DNA from: an uncultured Bacteroidales bacterium
Lineage (GTDB): Bacteria > Bacteroidota > Bacteroidia > Bacteroidales > Paludibacteraceae
Reading direction: 5' to 3'
DNA length: 48,289 nt
Assembly: GCA_903911085.1 (NCBI GenBank)
Contig: CAIWCC010000208.1
Coordinates: 1 to 48,289, forward strand
Shown: one piece after another, positions 7,440 to 15,693 of the stretch
How the letters are laid out: every line of letters starts with the position of its first letter
Position numbering within the stretch: the first letter of the stretch is position 1
Notes under the pieces: model-generated
Databases searched by the model: none
What the model saw: the letters and a program-made list of their open reading frames with translations, nothing else
Told to the model about the DNA's origin: nothing
Position numbers and translations under genes: made by a program

Positions 7440-7528
7440 TTAGGGTGAGATCTGGGTTTTTGGGATTAAAAAAAATAAATAAAAACCAAACAAATAATTA
7501 TTCATTTTCTCTAAAAACAATTATTACA

Positions 7529-10500
7529 ATGAAAAAGCTTTTATCTCTTATTATTGTGGTGCTAACAACATTTAATGTTTCGGCACAAGTAACCAAAACC
7601 TTGGCAGTAACTATACCAGGTACATTAGCTTCCATGACAAGTGCGTATGCTGCCACTGTTACCAACCTCACTGTAACGGGTAGCATTGATGCACGCGATT
7701 TTAAAACCATGCGCGATAATATGCCGCTCTTGGCAAGTATTAATTTAAATGGGGTAAATATCGTAGCATATACAGGTACAGAAGGAACTAATAGTACAAG
7801 TAGCACTGTATATCCTGACAATGAGTTACCTGCTTATGCGTTTTACAATTCAAGTACTAGTATGGGTAAATCAAGTTTAACAACTATAGTTCTGCCTTTA
7901 TCTATAAATACTATTGGTGTTAATGCTTTTATGTCTTGTAGTGGCTTAACTAGCGTCAACATACCATCGTCGGTTACATATATTGGAGATTATGCATTTT
8001 ACTATTGCACTGGTTTAACTAGTATTTATATGAACAATTTGCCTTTAGCTATAAAATCCGCTACTTTTTCGGGGGTATCAACCACTAATTGCACTTTAAA
8101 CGTTCCTTATAGTACTAAAACCCTATTTGCAGCAGCCGATTATTGGAAAAGTTTTACGAATATTGTAGAACCTAGTTCTGGTTTTTCACTGGATTCATAT
8201 AAAGTGAACATGATAGGCAATACTGGAAGTGCAACGATAGCTATTTCTGCTAATGTAAAATGGACAGCCAGTTCCAACCAATCGTGGCTTGTAGTTAGTC
8301 CTACTTCGGGTAGTGGTAACAATACACTTACATTAACTGCTCAAGTCAATCCATCAAATACATCGCGTACTGCAAATATTACTGTTTCGGCCTCAGGATT
8401 GGCTTGGCAAACCATCACTGTTAAACAAGACGAAGGACCTAAAATTGTTGCAGTTACTGCTGGAGGTTTATCCACTGTGTTAACAAGTACTGAGCTGTCT
8501 ACAACAAAAAATCTAACTCTTACTGGTAGTATAGATGCGCGTGATTTTAAAACCATGCGCGACAATATGCCTCTATTGGCTAGTGTCGATTTAAGTGGAG
8601 TTAATATTGTAGCATATACAGGCACAGCAGGTACATATACTACAAGTAGTTATACATATCTTGCCAATGAAATACCAACTTATGCATTTAGCAACTCAGG
8701 TATTGGTAGAGTAAGTTTGGTTTCTTTGACTTTGCCTTTATCAATTAATTCTATTGCCAATTCCGCATTTTATTATTGTAATGGGTTAACAAGTCTTACT
8801 ATTCCCAGTACAGTTACATCAATTGGAAATAATGCTTTTCAAAACTGTTCAAATTTAACTACTATATCTATACCATCAAGTGTAAAAACTGTAGGAGCAA
8901 ATGTCTTTATTAATTGTTTCAGCCTCAAAGCAATAAATGTAGAAAGTGACAATTTGAATTATTCAAGCTTAGATGGAGTATTTTTTGATAAAACACAAAC
9001 TACACTCATTCAATGTCCTATTGGCAAAGTAGCCAGCAATTATAGTATTCCAACTACTGTTACATCTATTGGAACATATGCTTTTTCAAACTGTAGTAGT
9101 TTAACGAGCGTAACTATTCCATCTTCTGTTACATCTATTGGAACTTATACTTTTTCTAATTGTAGTGGTTTATCAAGCGTAACTATTCCTTCAACTGTTA
9201 CATCTATTGGAGATTTTACTTTTCAATTGTGTATTAATTTAACTAGTATAACCATTCCATCAACAGTTACTACTATTGGAAGTGCTGCTTTTTCTAATTG
9301 TGTCGGTTTAAATAGCATTAATATTCCATCATCGGTTACTACAATTGGAGGTTCTGCATTTGAAAATTGCTCAAGTATAACTAATATTACTATACCAGCA
9401 AGTGTAAAAACGATAGGATCTCGTGCTTTGGCTAATTGCGGTAAGCTCACTGCAATAAATGTGGAAAGTGACAATTTGAATTATTCTAGCTTAGATGGAG
9501 TATTATTTGATAAAACACAAACTGCAATCATGCAATATCCAAATGGTAAAGTAGGGATCAGTTATAGTATTCCAACCACTGTTACATCTATTGGTAGTTA
9601 TGCTTTTTATTCATGTAGTAGTTTAACTGGCGTGACTATTCCATCATCTGTTTCAATTATTGGAAGTTATGCTTTTAGATCTTGTAGTGGTTTAACTAGT
9701 ATGACTATTCCATCATCGGTTACTTCTATTGGAGATTATGCTTTTTACTATTGTAGTGGTTTAACTAGTGTGATTATTCCATCATCAGTTACAACTATTG
9801 GTAACTATGCTTTTTATTATTGTGCTGGTTTAACTAGCATTTACATGAACAGCAAGCCTTTAACTATAAGCTCTACTACGTTTGCGGGAGTATCAGCCTC
9901 TACTTGTACCTTAAATGTACCTTATAGCACTAAAACACTTTATGCGGCAGCCAATTACTGGAAGAGTTTTACGAATATTGTAGAACCAACTTCTGGATTT
10001 TTACTTGATACATATAATGTAAACATGGGAGGTATCTCTGGAAATACAACTGTAGGAATAACTGCTAATGTAGCATGGACAGCCAGTTCCGACCAATCGT
10101 GGCTCGCAGTAAGTCCAGGTTCAGGAAATGGTAACAATACACTAATATTAAATTTACATGCCAATCCATTAAACATATCACGGACTGCAAATATTACTGT
10201 TTCGGCATCAGGATTGGCTTGGCAAACCATAGTAGTAAAACAAGACGAAGCACCTAAAACAATTGCAGTTACTGCTGGTGGCTTATACACTGCATTAACA
10301 ACTACTGAGCGATCAACAATAAAACATCTTATCCTTTCTGGAAGTATTGATGCCCGCGATTTTAAAACCATGCGCGACAATATGCCTCTATTGGCAGTAC
10401 TCGATTTGAGTAAAGTTAATATTGTAGCATATACAGGCACTGCAGGCACTAATAGTACAAGCAGTACTGTATATCCTGAAAATGAAATACCAGCTTTTGC

Positions 10501-13500
10501 GTTTTACAATTCAAGTACTGGTGTTGCAAAAACAAGTTTAATCAAGTTGACTCTTCCCTTATTTGTTAAATCTATCGGTGACAATACTTTTTATAATTGT
10601 AGTGGTTTAACAAGCTTTTCAATACCTAATTCAGTTACAACGATTGGAAACAATGCATTTACTAATTGTACAAGCTTAACTGATATTGCTATACCAGCTT
10701 CTGTAAAAATGATAGGAGTTCGTGCCATGTCTTATTGTTCTAAGCTCAGTGCAATAAATGTGGAAAGTGGCAATTTGAATTATTCAAGCTTAGATGGAGT
10801 ATTATTTGATAAAACTCAGACTACTATCATTCAATATCCAAATGGCAAAGCAGGCAATAGTTATAGTATTCCATCAACCGTTACTTCTATTGGAGATTAT
10901 AGTTTTTATTATTGTAGTGCTTTAACAAGTGTGACAATCCCAACATCTGTTACTTCTATTGGAATTTATGCTTTTAATAATTGTACTGGGTTAACAAGCA
11001 TGATAATACCAACATCTACTACTTCTATTGGAAATTTTGCGTTTTATTATTGCAGAGGTTTAACTAACGTAAGTATTCCATCATCGGTTGCAAGCATTGG
11101 AGATTATACTTTTTATTATTGTAGTGCTTTAACAAGTGTGACTATTCCAGCATCCGTCACTACTATTGGAAATTATGCTTTTTACAATTGTACTGGGTTG
11201 AAATCCTTTAATATGAATAGTAAACCTATAGTTGTTACCCCCAATACTTTTATTGGAGTTAACACTGCTACATGTATTTTGAATGTACCTTATATTACTA
11301 AGACACTATATACTGCTGCCGATTACTGGAAAAACTTTACAAATATCGTAGAACCCACTTCAGGTTTTGTGGTGGATGTAAACAGTTTAAAAATGTCAGC
11401 CAACGGTGAAAGTTTAAATGTTGGGATTACAGCAAACTTAACATGGGCTACAAGTTCTGACCAATCGTGGCTTTCGGTTAGCCCAAGTTCGGGAACTGGA
11501 AATAATACACTTACAATATCTGCTCAAGCCAATCTATCTGAAATTTCGAGAACAGGAACAATTACCGTTGCCGCTAATGGAGTTGTGTCACAAACTATTA
11601 TTGTTTTTCAGGCTGGAACACCAAAAACAATCAATGTTACAGCAGGCAATTTGTCATCTGTCCTATCTGCTAGTCAACTTAATGGAATATCAGACCTAGC
11701 AATTTCTGGTAGTATAGATGCGCGTGACTTTAAAACCATGCGCGATAATATGCCGGTGTTGGCAAGTGTAGATTTAAGCAACGCTACAATTTTAGCATAC
11801 ACTGGCACAGAAGGAACTTATGGTACTACTAGTACAGAATATCCTAACAATGAAGTACCTTTAAATGCATTTTATTATAGTACAAATAAAATAAATTTAG
11901 TTTCGGTAATTATGCCTTTATCAACAACTTCCATTGGGAATTACGCATTTAATAATTGTAGAGGATTAACTAGTATGACTATTCCTAATTCTGTAACATC
12001 AATTGGAAATTTTGCATTTCAAGGCTGCTCAAATTTAACTACCATTATTATACCTGCTACAGTAAAAACGATAGGTAATCGTGCTTTCGCAACTTGTAAT
12101 AAGCTCACTACATTAAATGTAGAAAGTAGCAATTTGAATTATTCAAGCTTAGATGGGGTGTTATTTGATAAAACTCAAACTATTATCATTCAATATCCGA
12201 TTGGTAAAGTAAGTAACAGCTATAGTATTCCAACTACTGTTACAACTATTGGTGAATCTGCTTTTTATTATTGTACAGGTCTAACAAGCGTGACTATTCC
12301 AACTTCTGTTACAACTTTTGGAGCTAATGCATTTTCTTATTGTAGTGGTTTAACTAGCGTGTATATTCCATCAACAGTTACAACAATTGGAAATAATGTT
12401 TTTTCTTATTGTATAGGTTTAACTAGCGTGACTATTCCATCAACAGTAACTACTATTGGAAGTTCTGCTTTTTATAATTGTACTGGTTTAGCTAGCGTGA
12501 CTATTCCATCGGCAGTTACTAGTATTGGAAATTCTGCTTTTTACAATTGTACTGGATTGACATCATTTAATATGAATAGTAAACCAATAATGGTACTCTC
12601 CAGCACTTTTACTGGAATTAACTTTGCAACTTGTATTTTGAATGTACCTTATAGTACAAGAACACTTTATACAGCTGCCGATTTCTGGAAAAGCTTTACG
12701 AATATTGTAGAACTTACTTCTGGGTTGGTGATGGGTGTAAACAGTTTAAGAATGTCAGCCAACGGTGGAGGTTCAAATGTTGGGATTACTGCAAATGTAG
12801 CTTGGGCTACAAGTTCTGACCAATCGTGGCTTTCGGTTAGTCCAAGTTCAGGAACAGGAAATAATACTCTTACAATTTCTGCTCAAGCAAATCTTTCAGA
12901 ATTATCAAGAATAGGAACTATCACTATTACAACTACTGGAATTTCGCAAACTATTACTATTTTGCAAGCAGGAACACTAAAAACATTAAATGTAACAGCT
13001 GGCAATTTGGCAACAGTTCTATCAGCCACTCAACTAAATGGAATCTCTGACCTCGTAATTTATGGGAGTATAGATGCGCGCGACTTTAAAACCATGCGCG
13101 ATAAAATGCCTGCATTGGCAAAGGTCGATTTAAGCAACGCTTCTATTGTAGCCTATACAGGTTTTGAAGGAACTAATGGTACAAATAGTAATACAGCATA
13201 TTATGAAAATGAAATACCAGTATATGCATTTAACAATTTAAGTTCGGGTAAAACAGGCTTAGTTTCTGTAACTTTGCCACTATCGACTAACTCTATTGGA
13301 AACAATGCTTTTTATTATTGTAATGGTTTAACTAACGTGACTATTCCAAATTCAGTTACTTCAATAGGAAACAATGCTTTTTATTATTGTAATGGTTTAA
13401 CTAACGTGACTATTCCAAATTCAGTTACTTCAATAGGAAACAATGCTTTTTATTATAATAGTAGTTTAACTAGCGTGAATATTCCATCATCAGTTACAAC

Positions 13501-13957
13501 TATAGGAAGTGGTGCATTTTATTATTGTACTTCATTAAAATCAATCTATACTTATAGTTCTACTCCAGTAGATTTAACAGCATCAAGTTCTGTATTTACC
13601 AGTGTAAATAAAACCACTTGTACGCTTTATGTACCAACAGGGGCAAAAACTGCATACCAAGCAGCAACACAATGGAAAGATTTTATAAATATGGTAGAAT
13701 TTGTAACTGCTGTTCCATCATTGTTGGATGTTGCAACTATTCGGATTTATCCAAATCCAGTAATTGACAACTTAACAATACAAGGATTGGATATTGACAC
13801 CCGAATAAGCGTTATTGATTTAAGTGGTCGTGTATTGATTGAGAAACAAATCAATTCTGAAAATTCAGTTTCACTAGGTTCATTGCAACGCGGACAATAC
13901 ATACTACGATTGCTAAATTCAAATGGAGTAAAAACCTTTAAAATTCTAAAACAATAA
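7529..13957 (+). CDS. Giant secreted BspA-type leucine-rich repeat protein with BACON-like domains and T9SS sorting tail
   Basis: About 2142 residues from MKKLLSLIIVVLTTFNVSAQ, a clear signal peptide; the frame is open from 7445 but the signal peptide fixes the start. Five modules follow. Each opens with a conserved SIDARDFKTMRDNMP block (near 7681, 8527, 10340, 11711 and 13068) and runs into BspA-like 23-residue repeats of the form TSIGxxAFxxCxGLTSVTIP. Four BACON-like segments of ~90 residues (WTASSxQSWLxVSPxSG) separate the modules, near 8173, 9994, 11362 and 12722. Four modules contain an LNYSSLDGVxFDKTQT block. The C-terminus (RIYPNPVIDNLTIQG to KTFKILKQ) is a T9SS type A sorting domain, so the protein should be exported through the outer membrane and be attached to or released from the surface. 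BACON and BspA families suggest glycan or host/surface binding; the ligand is unknown. A terminator-like hairpin follows. Confidence 0.93.
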   Translation: MKKLLSLIIVVLTTFNVSAQVTKTLAVTIPGTLASMTSAYAATVTNLTVTGSIDARDFKTMRDNMPLLASINLNGVNIVAYTGTEGTNSTSSTVYPDNELPAYAFYNSSTSMGKSSLTTIVLPLSINTIGVNAFMSCSGLTSVNIPSSVTYIGDYAFYYCTGLTSIYMNNLPLAIKSATFSGVSTTNCTLNVPYSTKTLFAAADYWKSFTNIVEPSSGFSLDSYKVNMIGNTGSATIAISANVKWTASSNQSWLVVSPTSGSGNNTLTLTAQVNPSNTSRTANITVSASGLAWQTITVKQDEGPKIVAVTAGGLSTVLTSTELSTTKNLTLTGSIDARDFKTMRDNMPLLASVDLSGVNIVAYTGTAGTYTTSSYTYLANEIPTYAFSNSGIGRVSLVSLTLPLSINSIANSAFYYCNGLTSLTIPSTVTSIGNNAFQNCSNLTTISIPSSVKTVGANVFINCFSLKAINVESDNLNYSSLDGVFFDKTQTTLIQCPIGKVASNYSIPTTVTSIGTYAFSNCSSLTSVTIPSSVTSIGTYTFSNCSGLSSVTIPSTVTSIGDFTFQLCINLTSITIPSTVTTIGSAAFSNCVGLNSINIPSSVTTIGGSAFENCSSITNITIPASVKTIGSRALANCGKLTAINVESDNLNYSSLDGVLFDKTQTAIMQYPNGKVGISYSIPTTVTSIGSYAFYSCSSLTGVTIPSSVSIIGSYAFRSCSGLTSMTIPSSVTSIGDYAFYYCSGLTSVIIPSSVTTIGNYAFYYCAGLTSIYMNSKPLTISSTTFAGVSASTCTLNVPYSTKTLYAAANYWKSFTNIVEPTSGFLLDTYNVNMGGISGNTTVGITANVAWTASSDQSWLAVSPGSGNGNNTLILNLHANPLNISRTANITVSASGLAWQTIVVKQDEAPKTIAVTAGGLYTALTTTERSTIKHLILSGSIDARDFKTMRDNMPLLAVLDLSKVNIVAYTGTAGTNSTSSTVYPENEIPAFAFYNSSTGVAKTSLIKLTLPLFVKSIGDNTFYNCSGLTSFSIPNSVTTIGNNAFTNCTSLTDIAIPASVKMIGVRAMSYCSKLSAINVESGNLNYSSLDGVLFDKTQTTIIQYPNGKAGNSYSIPSTVTSIGDYSFYYCSALTSVTIPTSVTSIGIYAFNNCTGLTSMIIPTSTTSIGNFAFYYCRGLTNVSIPSSVASIGDYTFYYCSALTSVTIPASVTTIGNYAFYNCTGLKSFNMNSKPIVVTPNTFIGVNTATCILNVPYITKTLYTAADYWKNFTNIVEPTSGFVVDVNSLKMSANGESLNVGITANLTWATSSDQSWLSVSPSSGTGNNTLTISAQANLSEISRTGTITVAANGVVSQTIIVFQAGTPKTINVTAGNLSSVLSASQLNGISDLAISGSIDARDFKTMRDNMPVLASVDLSNATILAYTGTEGTYGTTSTEYPNNEVPLNAFYYSTNKINLVSVIMPLSTTSIGNYAFNNCRGLTSMTIPNSVTSIGNFAFQGCSNLTTIIIPATVKTIGNRAFATCNKLTTLNVESSNLNYSSLDGVLFDKTQTIIIQYPIGKVSNSYSIPTTVTTIGESAFYYCTGLTSVTIPTSVTTFGANAFSYCSGLTSVYIPSTVTTIGNNVFSYCIGLTSVTIPSTVTTIGSSAFYNCTGLASVTIPSAVTSIGNSAFYNCTGLTSFNMNSKPIMVLSSTFTGINFATCILNVPYSTRTLYTAADFWKSFTNIVELTSGLVMGVNSLRMSANGGGSNVGITANVAWATSSDQSWLSVSPSSGTGNNTLTISAQANLSELSRIGTITITTTGISQTITILQAGTLKTLNVTAGNLATVLSATQLNGISDLVIYGSIDARDFKTMRDKMPALAKVDLSNASIVAYTGFEGTNGTNSNTAYYENEIPVYAFNNLSSGKTGLVSVTLPLSTNSIGNNAFYYCNGLTNVTIPNSVTSIGNNAFYYCNGLTNVTIPNSVTSIGNNAFYYNSSLTSVNIPSSVTTIGSGAFYYCTSLKSIYTYSSTPVDLTASSSVFTSVNKTTCTLYVPTGAKTAYQAATQWKDFINMVEFVTAVPSLLDVATIRIYPNPVIDNLTIQGLDIDTRISVIDLSGRVLIEKQINSENSVSLGSLQRGQYILRLLNSNGVKTFKILKQ
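13301..13438 (+). repeat. Perfect 69-bp tandem duplication inside the giant gene
   Basis: Bases 13301-13369 and 13370-13438 are identical and encode one 23-residue leucine-rich repeat twice. A third partial copy starts at 13439 and then diverges. The period keeps the reading frame. Confidence 0.85.
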
Positions 13958-13988
13958 AGAATTGAGAAGAGGCCTGTGCCAATATATT

Positions 13989-14081
13989 GTGCAACAGCAT
14001 TTAAGTTTAATTGCTACCACCACGTCTATGGTGTGTATGCAATTAAACTTAAATGCTGTTGCACTTGTAATAGTTTTTTTT
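13989..14081 (+). terminator. Long perfect hairpin, probable terminator of the giant gene
   Basis: Arms 13989-14014 and 14039-14064 are perfectly complementary over 26 bp around a 24-nt loop that can itself fold. A run of eight T follows at 14074-14081. The hairpin lies 32 bp after the stop codon. It is unusually long for a terminator and may have begun as a mobile palindrome. Confidence 0.6.
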
Positions 14082-14100
14082 CGAAAATATGATTACCTAC

Positions 14101-14250
14101 CCCATAGCTAAAGCTGTAGTCTATTGATTGGCAGCGTGCAAAGATTGAAATGATGAAAATTGATTGGGCATTATTCAAAACCAATTCATTGTAAATATGA
14201 TTGATGCGAAAATAAACTTGGCATCAATAGGATTGGGCTTTAGCCCATTC
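14101..14250. repeat. REP-like composite unit, copy 2
   Basis: It opens with a decayed AGCTAAAGCT palindrome, carries GATTGGCAGCGTGCAAAGAT and CAAAACCAATTCATT, and closes with TGGGCTTTAGCCCA. It is about 150 bp long. Confidence 0.8.
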
Positions 14251-14331
14251 ATTGAAAAGAGGAAAACAATTGGCTTTAGCCAAAAAGATTATTATATTTT
14301 TGGCTAAAGCCGAAGACCTATTCTCCATTTA

Positions 14332-14477
14332 CCTCCAGCTAAAGCTGGAGGCAATTGATTGGCAGCGTGCAAAGATTGAAATGAGGAAAATTGATTGGGC
14401 ATTATTCAAAACCAATTCATATTAAAAAAATTGATACGAAGATGCAAAGGTTCAATAGGATTGGGCTTTAGCCCATT
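14332..14477. repeat. REP-like composite unit, copy 3
   Basis: It opens with the intact palindrome CCTCCAGCTAAAGCTGGAGG and ends with TGGGCTTTAGCCCA. The core GATTGGCAGCGTGCAAAGAT is identical to copies 2 and 5. Confidence 0.85.
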
Positions 14478-14631
14478 TTAATAGGAGAAAATGGCATTGG
14501 ATTTATCCAAAAATTAATCAATAGGATTGGGTATTATTTATCCCGTATGACGGGAACCCATTCAAAGCAATAGGATAACAATTTGGCTTTAGTCAAAAAC
14601 ATTATAAATCAAATCAATAAACAAAAAAATT

Positions 14632-15087
14632 ATGCCATTCATAAAAATTTACGTCCATTTTGTATGGTGCACAAAAAACAGAGTAGAATCTCTTGAAACA
14701 AAAGCAATACGTGACAAAGTTTGGTTTCATATAAAGGAAAACGCAAAGAAAAAAGACATTTTTGTCGATTTTGTAAATGGTTATTCACAACATTGTCATT
14801 GTTTGGTTTCATTAGGTGTAGATCAAACTATTTCTAAAATAATGCAATTGATAAAAGGAGAATCATCCCATTGGATTAATAAAGAAGGACTTACAAAAGA
14901 GAAATTTGAATGGCAAGATGAATATTGGGGCGTTTCGGTTTCAGAATCAATGATTGAAACAGTTCGTAATTACATCAAAAATCAAGAAATCCATCACGGC
15001 ACACATTCTTTTGAAGATGAAATTGATGAATTGATAAGAAGACATGGTTTTCAAAAATTTGAAGATGAAGAGAATAAATCGGGTTAA
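14632..15087 (+). CDS. REP-associated tyrosine transposase (RAYT, Y1/IS200-like)
   Basis: A 151-residue Y1 (HUH) transposase. The metal-binding HxH is H54-C-H56 in QHCHCLVSL. The catalytic tyrosine is probably Y114 in VRNYIKNQ, with Q118 following. The length and N-terminus (IYVHFVWCTKNR) match the IS200/RAYT family, which nicks single-stranded DNA at hairpins. The gene is a single copy lying inside a cluster of palindromic REP-like units on both sides, the defining context of RAYTs rather than of a free IS200. Key residues are intact, so it could be active. No TnpB is nearby. It may be driven from within the REP array. Confidence 0.9.
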   Translation: MPFIKIYVHFVWCTKNRVESLETKAIRDKVWFHIKENAKKKDIFVDFVNGYSQHCHCLVSLGVDQTISKIMQLIKGESSHWINKEGLTKEKFEWQDEYWGVSVSESMIETVRNYIKNQEIHHGTHSFEDEIDELIRRHGFQKFEDEENKSG

Positions 15088-15107
15088 GATTGATCTTTTA
15101 TCAATAA

Positions 15108-15161
15108 AATTGATTGATACGAAGATGCAAAGGTTCAATAGGATTGGGCTTCAGCCCATTC
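15108..15161. repeat. REP-like unit, partial copy 4
   Basis: Only the right part is present: TTGATACGAAGATGCAAAGG (one duplication of TGAT precedes it) to TGGGCTTCAGCCCATTC. It starts about 20 bp after the RAYT stop, as if the gene lay within a unit. Confidence 0.8.
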
Positions 15162-15243
15162 TTTGATTAAAGGAAAACAATTGGCTTTAGCCGAAACTCT
15201 TTTATCAATTTTGGCTAAAGCCGAAGACATCTGCTCTTTTTTG

Positions 15244-15393
15244 CCTCCAGCTGAAGCTGGAGGCAATTGATTGGCAGCGTGCAAAGATTGAAATGATGAA
15301 AAATAGATTAGGCATTGTTCAAAACCAATTCATTATAAAAAAAAATTGATACGAAGATGCAAATGTTCAATAGGATTGGGCTTTAGCCCATTC
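15244..15393. repeat. REP-like composite unit, copy 5
   Basis: It opens with the intact palindrome CCTCCAGCTGAAGCTGGAGG and closes with TGGGCTTTAGCCCA. It is nearly identical to copy 3 in the core. Confidence 0.85.
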
Positions 15394-15545
15394 AAAACAA
15401 TTGGCAAACAATTGGATTTATCCAAAAATGAATCAATTGGGTTGGGTTTTAACCCATTCAAAAAGGAGAAAATGGCCAAAAATGGTTCAATTGGATTAGG
15501 TTTTAGCCCTATCTTCAAATTTTAAACCCTTTTTTCAAAACACAT

Positions 15546-15584
15546 AAAAAGAGCTTATTCTGTTTCAGAATAAGCTCTTTTTTT
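15546..15584. terminator. Bidirectional intrinsic terminator
   Basis: A 16-bp perfect stem (15546-15561 with 15567-15582, loop GTTTC) starts in an A-run and ends in a T-run, so it works on either strand. It lies about 110 bp beyond the stop of the phosphohexomutase gene and shields that gene from the REP array. Confidence 0.85.
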
Positions 15585-15591
15585 AAAGTAT

Positions 15592-15690
15592 AAAATAAAC
15601 GTCAGTTATAACCTACACTTTGAAATTGGTAAAGTATTGATAAACTACGTCTTGTCTTTGCTCTTTGTTCTAATGTCTTTAATTATATTA
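15592..15690. repeat. Dispersed ~95-bp intergenic repeat, copy A
   Basis: It runs from TAAACGTCAGTTATAACC through TAAAGTATTGATAAACTACG to TCTAATGTCTTTAATTATAT. Nearly the same sequence is at 42584-42683, in both cases just downstream of a minus-strand housekeeping gene. Confidence 0.85.
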
Positions 15691-15693
15691 TAA

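Larger units (their letters stand above)
5974..7528. other. 1.5-kb gene-free stretch upstream of the giant gene
   Basis: It contains in order the 23-bp repeats, a fold-back element (6343-6518), an 8-bp hairpin GGAAGCTG (6609-6616) with CAGCTTCC (6644-6651), a strong promoter (6888-6918), one REP-like unit (7182-7327) and the CCCTCTCC palindrome (7420-7439). An 81-residue frame at 7009-7254 overlaps the REP unit and is not credible. Confidence 0.6.
13958..14631. other. Gene-free stretch filled by terminator hairpin and REP-like units
   Basis: After the hairpin come REP-like units 2 and 3. Between them is a hairpin pair TTGGCTTTAGCCAAAAA...TTTTTGGCTAAAGCC (about 14271-14311). Degenerate half-units, including CCCGT-ATG-ACGGG (about 14551-14563), run up to the RAYT gene. 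Confidence 0.65.
15088..15693. other. Gene-free stretch with REP-like units, terminator and dispersed repeat
   Basis: In order: partial unit 4, a hairpin pair GGCTTTAGCC/GGCTAAAGCC (about 15182-15226), unit 5, degenerate half-units to about 15515, the terminator at 15546-15584 and the dispersed repeat at 15592-15690. A 61-residue minus frame here is only the repeats read through. Confidence 0.65.

Noticed and set aside
7498-10449. Several minus-strand frames of 60-164 residues opposite the giant gene
   Set aside because: They are shadows produced by the repeated codons of the plus-strand gene; none resembles a protein family.
15333-15518. 61-residue minus frame with GLKPNPI repeats
   Set aside because: It is REP-like units translated; the repeated peptide comes from the palindromes.
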